Made by a program: the position numbers and the translations under genes. Below, in pieces: positions 1 to 6,515 of a stretch of DNA of 16,774 bases. The stretch is taken from the NCBI GenBank assembly GCA_022706175.1, contig JAKJDB010000012.1:1-16774 (forward strand), written 5' to 3'. Source of the DNA: Candidatus Zhuqueibacterota bacterium (GTDB lineage Bacteria; KSB1; UBA2214). How positions within the stretch are numbered: position 1 is the stretch's first letter; each line of letters opens with the position of its first letter. Under the pieces are notes generated by a model that worked only from the letters and a program-made list of their open reading frames with translations, was not told where the DNA came from and did not search any database.

Positions 1-1019
1 TGACGCTGCTGAGCACTCCGCCGGCGGATCCGCCGCAGTTTCACCGCTTGCCCAAAACCGACAGCCATGTACATCTGTGCACGTTTGACTCCGCTTTTGT
101 TCAACAGGCTCGAGCGGACCGGTTTCGTCTGGTGACCATTCTGGTCGGCTCCACGGATTCGACGGCGATACAGCGTCAACGGCAATGGGCGGTTGCACAG
201 GCCGCCCATTTTCCCAGCACGGTATTTTGGATTACAACGTTTTCTTTGCAGGGCTTTGAAGATCCCGGCTGGGAGGAGAAAACCATCGACCGCCTGCGCC
301 GGGATTTTGCCTCCGGCGCCATCGGCGTCAAGGTGTGGAAGGACATCGGCATGGTGATTCGGGACAGCAACGGCCGATTCGTGATGATCGACGACCCGCG
401 GCTCGACGGGATCTTTGACTTTATCGCTGCCAGCGGCAAACCGGTGGTGGCCCATCTCGGCGAACCGCGCAACTGCTGGCTGCCGGTGGAGCAAATGACG
501 GTGAATAACGATCGCTCCTATTTCAGCCGGCATCCGGAGTATCACATGTATCTGCACCCTGATGTGCCCTCTTATGCAGAGCAGATCCGCAGCCGAGATC
601 ACTGGCTGGAGAAAAATCCCAAGCTCAAAGTGATCGGCGCGCATCTCGGCAGTCTCGAGTATGATGTGGAGGAGTTGGCCAAGCGCCTCGAGCGCTATCC
701 CAATTTCTCTGTGGACTTGACGGCGCGCATTTGCCATCTTCAGATACAGGACCGGGATCGCGTGCTGCGGTTTTTCGATCAACATCAGGATCGGCTGTTG
801 TATGGTACGGATTTAGAGATCGAAGAGGGCGAGGACCCGGCGCAGGTCAGGGAAAAAATGCATCGCACATGGCGGGATGATTGGATCTATCTGAGCACCG
901 ATCAAAAGCTGACCTCGCCCCTGGTCAAGGGCGGATTCCGCGGGCTGAAATTAAAGCCCGCGGTTCTGCACAAAGTGCTTCATGTCAATGCCTGCACATG
1001 GCTGGGCTTGGAGGAGTAA
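1..1019 (+). CDS. Metal-dependent amidohydrolase (Amidohydro_2-like), 5' end outside the window
   Basis: Putative TIM-barrel amidohydrolase of the amidohydrolase-2 type; the substrate cannot be told from sequence. Numbering from a TTG at 48, the visible metal-site residues are the HxH pair H7/H9 in DSHVHL, K95 in GVKVWK, H136 in VVAHLGEP, H199 in VIGAHLGS and D255 in LLYGTDLEI. These fall in the order expected for the superfamily. The frame stays open from the TTG back to the left edge, reading ...PPQFHRLPKTDSHVHL. No Shine-Dalgarno sequence precedes the TTG, so the true start probably lies upstream, possibly with a signal peptide. About 324 codons after the TTG are visible, close to a complete catalytic domain. 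The gene is the only one on the plus strand and converges with the RAYT gene, with palindromic repeats between them. Family call is confident; precise reaction is unknown. Confidence 0.85.
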   Translation, partial: TLLSTPPADPPQFHRLPKTDSHVHLCTFDSAFVQQARADRFRLVTILVGSTDSTAIQRQRQWAVAQAAHFPSTVFWITTFSLQGFEDPGWEEKTIDRLRRDFASGAIGVKVWKDIGMVIRDSNGRFVMIDDPRLDGIFDFIAASGKPVVAHLGEPRNCWLPVEQMTVNNDRSYFSRHPEYHMYLHPDVPSYAEQIRSRDHWLEKNPKLKVIGAHLGSLEYDVEELAKRLERYPNFSVDLTARICHLQIQDRDRVLRFFDQHQDRLLYGTDLEIEEGEDPAQVREKMHRTWRDDWIYLSTDQKLTSPLVKGGFRGLKLKPAVLHKVLHVNACTWLGLEE

Positions 1020-1037
1020 AGCGACAGGAGGTCGTTT
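1019..1037 (+). terminator. Possible weak intrinsic terminator after the amidohydrolase gene
   Basis: Directly at the stop codon, AAGCGAC (1019-1025) can pair with GTCGTTT (1031-1037) across a 5-nt loop AGGAG, with one G-U pair. The 3' arm itself carries the T run TTTT (1034-1037). The stem is short, so this is a weak candidate. The larger palindromes beginning at 1051 could also stop transcription from either side. Confidence 0.3.
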
Positions 1038-1050
1038 TAAGGGGAATTCG

Positions 1051-1252
1051 GTGGTGCAATCCTCTGGATTTCGCTGAAGCGAGCGGTTCCGTGCAATCCG
1101 GTGGATTGCACCACGGAAGATCGTTTTTAGCGCGCGATTGTGGTGCAATCCTCTGGATTGCGTTGAAGCGAGCGGTTCCGTGCAATCCGGTGGATTGCAC
1201 CACGGAGGAACGTTTTTAGCGCGCGAGTGTGGCGCAATCCTCTGGATTGCGC
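1051..1252. repeat. BIME-like cluster: 89-bp tandem duplication with five REP-like palindromes in alternating orientation
   Basis: Two copies of an 89-bp unit start at 1051 and 1140, and a partial third starts at 1229. Palindromes occur at 1051-1074 (plus), 1091-1114 (minus), 1140-1162 (plus), 1180-1203 (minus) and 1229-1252 (plus). The minus-oriented pair has perfect 9-nt arms GTGCAATCC/GGATTGCAC with loop GGT. At 1087-1118 the flanks TTCC/GGAA extend this stem and leave the GTG complement as a 3-nt bulge. The last element has arms GCGCAATCC/GGATTGCGC, also perfect, with loop TCT. The element at 1051 has one mismatch in the right arm. The alternating arrangement matches bacterial interspersed mosaic elements. 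The cluster fills the gap between the convergent amidohydrolase and RAYT genes. Confidence 0.8.
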
Positions 1253-1274
1253 AAATACGGTTGAAAAACTGATG

Positions 1275-1922
1275 TCAATTCAAGTAGTCATCCTGGCAGT
1301 AATTGTACGACCACTGACGCCACTCTTTAACCAATCCGGCTTTGACAGGATTATTGACGATATATCTCGCAATTCTTCTTGATTCTGCTTCGCTACGGGA
1401 AAAATGATCAAAGCTTTCATGCTGCCAGAATTTTCCAGAACGATTGAGCAGCCGGTTCGCTTCAACCGCGGTATATCCTTTGATCGAATGGTTTATTTTT
1501 GCCAGAGGGAAATATTCCCCTTCGCTTTTTTGCATCGGCCTGATTAAAAAGTGCATATGATTTGGCATAATGCTGTAGCAGATCAAGTAATACAACTGAT
1601 TGTTGAAATGATGCAAAGTTTCAACGACGAGAAGCGCCACCTCCGGATTTTCCAAGTAGTTCGAACCAGTACCGGCATCCAGCGCAGCATCCCATTTTCC
1701 AAAAAAGAGCGATTTTTCGCGCGCCAATCGTTTAGCCCGTTCCGGCCCATCGGGCATGCGCTCCAGCTCTGCCTTCCTTTTTTCAAATTCTTCGTGCAAT
1801 GTCGATAGTGCTTCTTGAGGGATTGAATCAGCCAGACGACAGGTGACGAAAAAGATCGCACCAGGCGGCTGAATGTGCGGCAAATTTCGGCGATAAAATG
1901 GCTCGGGAGAAAGATTGGACAT
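1275..1922 (-). CDS. REP-associated tyrosine transposase (RAYT, Y1/HUH family)
   Basis: Single-strand DNA transposase-like protein of the IS200/RAYT (Y1_Tnp) family, 215 aa. The HUH motif is H122-M-H124 in MPNHMHFLI. The likely catalytic tyrosine is Y187 in ARYIVNNPVKAGLV; it aligns with Tyr115 in the DYIYINP segment of E. coli TnpA-REP as I recall that sequence. FWQHESFDH (165-173) matches the usual W-Q-x-x-F/Y-D-H segment. A charged insertion at about 36-90 makes it longer than the 165-aa E. coli protein. RAYTs nick and rejoin REP hairpins, and this gene has such hairpins on both sides. ATG 1922 is preceded by AAAGGAG with a 7-nt spacer. It lies downstream of lhr in the same orientation. 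All key residues are present, so it looks intact. Confidence 0.92.
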   Translation of the reverse strand: MSNLSPEPFYRRNLPHIQPPGAIFFVTCRLADSIPQEALSTLHEEFEKRKAELERMPDGPERAKRLAREKSLFFGKWDAALDAGTGSNYLENPEVALLVVETLHHFNNQLYYLICYSIMPNHMHFLIRPMQKSEGEYFPLAKINHSIKGYTAVEANRLLNRSGKFWQHESFDHFSRSEAESRRIARYIVNNPVKAGLVKEWRQWSYNYCQDDYLN

Positions 1923-1927
1923 ACTTT

Positions 1928-1942
1928 TTCTCCTTTCGAGAA
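1928..1942 (-). promoter_or_regulatory. RAYT ribosome binding site inside a small hairpin
   Basis: On the minus strand TTCTC and GAGAA (5-bp stem) enclose the loop GAAAG. The Shine-Dalgarno AAAGGAG (1930-1936) spans the loop and the 3' arm, 7 nt before the ATG. If the stem forms in mRNA it would partly hide the ribosome site. The stem is short and could arise by chance. Confidence 0.35.
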
Positions 1943-1945
1943 TTT

Positions 1946-2130
1946 GCGCAATCCGGGGGATTGCGCCACGGTAAGCCGCAATCCGGGGGATTGCGCCACG
2001 GTAAGCCGCAATCCAGGGGATTGCGCCACGGTAAGCCGCAATCCAGGGGATTGCGCCACGGTAAACTGCAATCCGGTGGATCGCGCCACGGTAAACCGCA
2101 ATCCGGTGGGGTGCGCCACGGTTGCACCAC
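1946..2130 (-). repeat. Tandem array of about six 30-bp REP-like units, one orientation
   Basis: Units start at 1948, 1978, 2008, 2038, 2068 and 2098. Each contains GCAATCC, a 3-nt loop and GGATTGC, followed by GCCACGGTAARCC; read on the minus strand the GTGG foot comes first, the same orientation as the RAYT. Loops are GGG (units 1-2), AGG (3-4) and GGT (5). Unit 1, nearest the RAYT, has perfect 9-nt arms. Unit 5 has a stem mismatch (GGATCGC), unit 6 has lost its right arm (GGGGTGC), and a half-site TGCACCAC remains at 2123-2130. The array fills the gap between the lhr stop codon and the RAYT leader. It is contiguous repeat without spacers, so it is not CRISPR. Confidence 0.85.
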
Positions 2131-2138
2131 GAATCGCC

Positions 2139-5100
2139 CTACACTCCTGATGGCCACAGGATCAGCTTCTCGCCCTCTTTCTCAAATCCATGAGCCATAA
2201 AAACCGTTGCCAGAGGATGATGCGCCGCAGGCTGATCGTCGATCGCACATAGTTCGATTCGTTTGCGGGGACGGAAAAATTCCGGCAGACGCAGCCACCC
2301 CTTGAGTTTTTCCGCCAAAGGTTCAGCCATCTGCGCCGAAAAATAATCCGTGGTCTGCACGCGCCTGGCAAAGTTTTCCACCAAAGCCGCCGGCCGGTCG
2401 TTGGCGTAACAGACGTGATTGCCGCTGATCCGGCTGATCTCGATGGGGCGACCGTTGCGCTGCCAGAGCGGTTTTTCCGCCGCTTGCGGCAGAGTCCACA
2501 GCGGATCCAGCGTCGCCAGCATGACCAGCTCCGCTTCAGCCGGCTGTGGATTTTCCAGATCAGCGAGCAGCTCGGGCAAGGCGAATTGCAGTCCCGAGAT
2601 CCCTTGAGCAAAACAGCCCCGACGAATTTCCCCCTGCCATTCCAACCGCTTCAATTGATGAAAAATAATCGGCCACGGCAAAAGCCCCCGTTCGCGGCGG
2701 TACACCTCTTTGACCACCAGACCATACCGCTGCAGCAGCAGCCGGGCCTGCTCCTCCGCCTGCCGGGCCGGGCTTAACTCACGGCCCAACACACTAAAGC
2801 TGTTGATGGAGAACCAACGGGCCCCTTGTTGCTGCACCCGCAGACGCACCGTTGAGCGGGTGGGAGGATGGCGCAAAGGTCGGAACGATTGCGCAAGAGA
2901 AGGAAACCGATCGTGGGTGTCGCTGGTTTGCGATTCGCCCTCCAGCACTGAGAGAAAACTCCTATAATCATCGCATCCTGCCAGACCCCTGTACGCCAGA
3001 CCCCGCAGCGCTGCAAATACCTGCACCATGGACACGCCGACACCATCGCTGATGACCGGAGGGAAGCAGGCGCCGTTCTCCTGGAGAAAGCGCAGCACCT
3101 GTTGTTCGCTGCCTGAGAGCGCGGCGGCCCGTCTGCTCAGCTCTTCGCGGCTCTGGAAAAGAGCGCCGCGTGAGGCGGGCCAGAAAGTGATCAGCGTACG
3201 GCCGGTTTCGTTCTGCCGTTCTGCCACTGCGGTGGCCTCGCCGCGTTCAAGGGCCTGAAGCCAGTCTATGGCGGATTGATCAGCGGGCACTTCAAGGCCC
3301 AGGTCCTGCTCCCAGGCTTTCATCGGCAGATAGTAACCCATCCATGCCGCTGCAGACGTGCGCCTTTTATGCTGCATCAGCGCGTGGAAAAGTCGCGCGG
3401 AATCGGCCGGCCGCTCGAAGGATCTGCGCCGGACAACGCCGCGGCGATATAGCTCTGCAAAACGATCCGGATCGCACCAGGCGGTTTCCGGCGAATCCTG
3501 CAAAAGCGCGCCCCTGAAAAGTTTTTTGTCCTGCGTCAGAGCGGCCAGTGCGTCGTGTAGGGTTTCGTCAGCCAGGCCGGTGGCTTGCCTGATCTCCGCC
3601 AATGTTTTGGGGCCGCGCCGGGAGAGAAAGCGCTGAATGCGGTGCGCCGGCGTCTGCACGGATTGGGCGCCGGCAACAGACCAGCGGTTTTGCGGATCCA
3701 AAAAAATGCGGCCGCTGCTGTGCAGCTGTTCCAGCCAGGCCTGAGGCGGTTGCGATGAACAGAGCGTCAGTTCCTCGCTGGACAGCGGACCCTGCTGTTC
3801 GATGATCTGCATCAGCTCTTCGCTGTCGCGGGCGCGGGTGTCCGGCGCCTGCTGCAGCCATCGTTTCTCCATCTCTTCGACCAGCCCAGCGGTCAGCAGG
3901 GCCGGCGGCTGTTCGCGGCCCATTATTTCCGCCAGCAGCTGGTTGCTGACCGCCGCCGCTTGATCCGGAATGCGTGTGCGGTCGTATTCATACATATGGC
4001 CGGCGAGAAAACGGAACATCAATCCGGACGCCATGGGCGAGGGGGAGAGGGTGCGGACGTGATGGACGGTGATCTCGGCCGCAGAGATTTTCCGCAGCAG
4101 CCGCTGCAGCGCAGGCCAATCAAACACATCCTGCAGGCAATCGCGATAGGTCTCGGCGAGGATGGGAAACTCAGGATAGCGCTGCACGGTTTGCTGCAGA
4201 TCGGCGCTGCGCAACCGCTGCAGCCACAGCGGAAGGCGTTTGCCCGGCCGCGATCGCGGCAGAATGAGGCTGCGGCCTGCGTTCTGACGAAAGCGGACAG
4301 CGAACAGAGGGCTGACGGCCAGACCCTGCAGCAGCCAACGCTCGGCCTCTGCCAGCGAAAGGGTGAACAGGGCGTTGACGTCCAGCGGCTGGGCGGTATC
4401 CGGAAAGCGAAAGAGCATGCCGTCGTCGTCAAACGTATATTGAAATTCGAGATGATACTGATGCGTCAGCGCCGCGGCCAGCACCATGGCCCAGGCGCCG
4501 GTGACCCGGCTGCCGAACGGCGCATGCACCACCAGATGCGGCATGGTGGTAGCATCGATGAACTGCTCCACAACCACCGTCGTGTCGGTGGGCACACGGC
4601 CGGTATGCTTTAGCTGGCGTTGCAGATAGTGATAAAGATTTTCCGCCGCCGCGGCATCGCAGTGGCAGTTCTGCTGCAGCCAGGTGACGGGATCGGACTG
4701 TTGCAGCACTTTTGCGCGCAAGGCGCCGGCGGCCGCGCAGGTGGAATAATTCTTAAACAGCGGTTCCCCTTTCCAGAACGGCGATCTCGGCAGATCGGCC
4801 TGGATCGGGCTGACGTGGATTTCGTTGCGATCGATTTTTTGAATGCGCCACTCGCTGTTACCGAGAAAAAAATGATCGCCCACCTTTGATTCAAAGACAA
4901 ACTCTTCTTCCACCTCGCCTACTTTTTTCCGTTCGCCGGCCAGAACGACGGCAAAGTAGCCGCGGTCCGGTATCGTGCCGCTGTTCAACACCGCCAGCAG
5001 CCGGCTGCCGCGACGGCCGATCAGCCGGTCGTTGATCCGGTCCCAGGAAAGCCGCGGCTGCAGTCCGGTCAGCGGCGCGTCGCTGAATCGACCGGCCAGC

Positions 5101-6515
5101 ATCTCCACGGTTTGATTGAATGCATGTTCCGTGAGCCGGCGGTAACAATGGCTCTGCCGGACCAGGCGATACAACGCCGCACGGTCCTGCGGTTCCATGG
5201 AGACCTCGGCGACGATGTGCTGAGCCAGCACGTCGAGGCAATTTTCCGGAACCGTGGTCTCTTCGATGGCCGCCTGCTGCATGGCCCGGGTCATGGCCAT
5301 GCAGTCGTCCAGGTCCGCCGGATACAAGGGAATGATGCAGCCCTGAGCGCCGGCGTGAAGCAGATGGCCGCTGCGGCCGACGCGCTGCAGACCCGAGGAG
5401 ACGCTCTTGGGGCTTTCAACCTGAACCACCAGATCGATGCTGCCGATGTCGATGCCCAGTTCCAGGGAGGCGGTGGCAACGACCGCAGGAACCGCGCCCT
5501 GCTTTAACCGCTCTTCAACCTCGAGGCGCAGATCGCGCGACATGCTGCCGTGGTGGGCCATAGCAAAGACCGCTTCGGCTTCACCGGTCTCCTGTTGATG
5601 CCGTTCGTTCAGTCGGCGGGTGAGCTTTTCCGCCTGACTGCGCATGGCGACAAAGATCAGTGTGGTGCGATGGCTGCGGATCAGCTGATACAGTCTTTCC
5701 ACTACGGCGGGCCAGACCGAGGCATCGGGCAGATCGCCGAATTGCGGCAGCGGAGAGAGAACCGACAGGTTCATCTTTTTCGCCATGCCGCAGTCGATGA
5801 TGGTCACCGGACGCGGCACAAGCTCTTCCTTTTCCGGATTCCAGATTCCGCCGCCGAGGAAAGCGGCCACAGTGGACAACGGCCGTTGGGTGGCGGACAG
5901 GCCGATGCGCTGAGGATCCCGACCGCACAGTCGACTCAGCCGTTCCAGCGACAGGCTGAGATGCACGCCGCGTTTATTGCCGCACAGGCTATGGATTTCG
6001 TCCACGATGACATACTCGAGCCGGCGAAAGAGTTCGCGGCCTTTCAGCGACGTCAACAGCAGGGAGAGGGATTCCGGCGTGGTGATGAGAATATGTGGCG
6101 GTTTGCGTAAAAGTTTTTGCCGGTCCCCGGCGGTGGTGTCGCCGGTGCGCACCGCCGCGCGGATCGGCGGCGGTTCCAGACCCTGGTCCGCGGCAGCGGC
6201 TTTGAGGCCAAGCAGCGGTTCCTGAAGATTGCGATGGATGTCGTTGTTCAGCGCTTTCAGCGGAGAAATATACAGGGTGTGGACGCCGCTGTCAAAGGAT
6301 CGCGTCTCTTTGTTCAAGCTTGTGCGCAGCAGGCGATCGATGCACCATAGAAAGGCGGCGAGGGTTTTTCCTGAACCCGTGGGCGCCAGGATCAGCGTGT
6401 GCCGGCCGGCGGCGATGGCCGGCCACCCCTGTTGCTGCGGTGGACTGGCCTGTCCGTAACGGCGTTGAAACCAATCCGCAATCAGGGGATGGAAAAGAGG
6501 CTCCTCAGTGATCAC
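2139..6515 (-). CDS. lhr: Large ATP-dependent helicase Lhr
   Basis: Superfamily 2 DNA helicase of the Lhr family, 1458 aa, close to full-length bacterial Lhr (about 1,500 aa). Motifs in order: Walker A APTGSGKT (44-51), Ia SPLKALNND, Ib TTPESL (145-150), DEIH (172-175), SAT (207-209), then ATASLELGIDIG and QRVGRSGH in the second RecA domain. These are followed by the DEAD/H-associated and winged-helix Lhr core (to roughly 860) and a long C-terminal region with the HTH_42/AlkZ-like look of Lhr-CTD. E. coli Lhr is a 3'-5' helicase linked to DNA repair, with a DNA glycosylase activity in its CTD; whether that holds here is unknown. The GTG start overlaps the carB stop by 4 nt, with AAGGAG only 2 nt before it, so translational coupling is likely. 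Confidence 0.93.
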   Translation of the reverse strand: MITEEPLFHPLIADWFQRRYGQASPPQQQGWPAIAAGRHTLILAPTGSGKTLAAFLWCIDRLLRTSLNKETRSFDSGVHTLYISPLKALNNDIHRNLQEPLLGLKAAAADQGLEPPPIRAAVRTGDTTAGDRQKLLRKPPHILITTPESLSLLLTSLKGRELFRRLEYVIVDEIHSLCGNKRGVHLSLSLERLSRLCGRDPQRIGLSATQRPLSTVAAFLGGGIWNPEKEELVPRPVTIIDCGMAKKMNLSVLSPLPQFGDLPDASVWPAVVERLYQLIRSHRTTLIFVAMRSQAEKLTRRLNERHQQETGEAEAVFAMAHHGSMSRDLRLEVEERLKQGAVPAVVATASLELGIDIGSIDLVVQVESPKSVSSGLQRVGRSGHLLHAGAQGCIIPLYPADLDDCMAMTRAMQQAAIEETTVPENCLDVLAQHIVAEVSMEPQDRAALYRLVRQSHCYRRLTEHAFNQTVEMLAGRFSDAPLTGLQPRLSWDRINDRLIGRRGSRLLAVLNSGTIPDRGYFAVVLAGERKKVGEVEEEFVFESKVGDHFFLGNSEWRIQKIDRNEIHVSPIQADLPRSPFWKGEPLFKNYSTCAAAGALRAKVLQQSDPVTWLQQNCHCDAAAAENLYHYLQRQLKHTGRVPTDTTVVVEQFIDATTMPHLVVHAPFGSRVTGAWAMVLAAALTHQYHLEFQYTFDDDGMLFRFPDTAQPLDVNALFTLSLAEAERWLLQGLAVSPLFAVRFRQNAGRSLILPRSRPGKRLPLWLQRLRSADLQQTVQRYPEFPILAETYRDCLQDVFDWPALQRLLRKISAAEITVHHVRTLSPSPMASGLMFRFLAGHMYEYDRTRIPDQAAAVSNQLLAEIMGREQPPALLTAGLVEEMEKRWLQQAPDTRARDSEELMQIIEQQGPLSSEELTLCSSQPPQAWLEQLHSSGRIFLDPQNRWSVAGAQSVQTPAHRIQRFLSRRGPKTLAEIRQATGLADETLHDALAALTQDKKLFRGALLQDSPETAWCDPDRFAELYRRGVVRRRSFERPADSARLFHALMQHKRRTSAAAWMGYYLPMKAWEQDLGLEVPADQSAIDWLQALERGEATAVAERQNETGRTLITFWPASRGALFQSREELSRRAAALSGSEQQVLRFLQENGACFPPVISDGVGVSMVQVFAALRGLAYRGLAGCDDYRSFLSVLEGESQTSDTHDRFPSLAQSFRPLRHPPTRSTVRLRVQQQGARWFSINSFSVLGRELSPARQAEEQARLLLQRYGLVVKEVYRRERGLLPWPIIFHQLKRLEWQGEIRRGCFAQGISGLQFALPELLADLENPQPAEAELVMLATLDPLWTLPQAAEKPLWQRNGRPIEISRISGNHVCYANDRPAALVENFARRVQTTDYFSAQMAEPLAEKLKGWLRLPEFFRPRKRIELCAIDDQPAAHHPLATVFMAHGFEKEGEKLILWPSGV

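Larger units (their letters stand above)
1051..2130 (-). mobile_element. RAYT/REP locus (REPtron-like): transposase gene bracketed by its likely REP palindromes
   Basis: The RAYT gene (1275-1922, minus) is flanked on both sides by members of one palindrome family. Five elements lie on its 3' side and about six on its 5' side. Each has GTG followed by a 9-nt arm GYGCAATCC, a 3-nt loop and the opposing arm. Known REP elements have a conserved GTRG tetranucleotide at the 5' foot of a hairpin, and RAYTs bind and cut such structures. The GTGG here fits that scheme. No terminal inverted repeats or target duplications of a classical insertion sequence are visible. The grouping of gene and repeats as one unit is an inference from proximity and shared design. 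Confidence 0.7.

Noticed and set aside
1946..2130. Short CRISPR array with 30-bp repeats
   Set aside because: The 30-bp period is filled entirely by the repeat. There are no unique spacers, the linkers are 6-8 nt and near-identical, and no cas genes are present.
1051..2130. Classical insertion sequence with terminal inverted repeats
   Set aside because: The palindromes are many, internal and oriented in arrays. No single outer inverted-repeat pair or target-site duplication could be found, and the enzyme is a Y1 RAYT, not DDE.
1583..2200. Proteins with perfect 10-residue repeats encoded on either strand across the array
   Set aside because: A 30-bp unit without stops keeps every frame open, so these frames are by-products of the repeat. 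They lack ribosome sites and run into the RAYT or lhr coding region in another frame.
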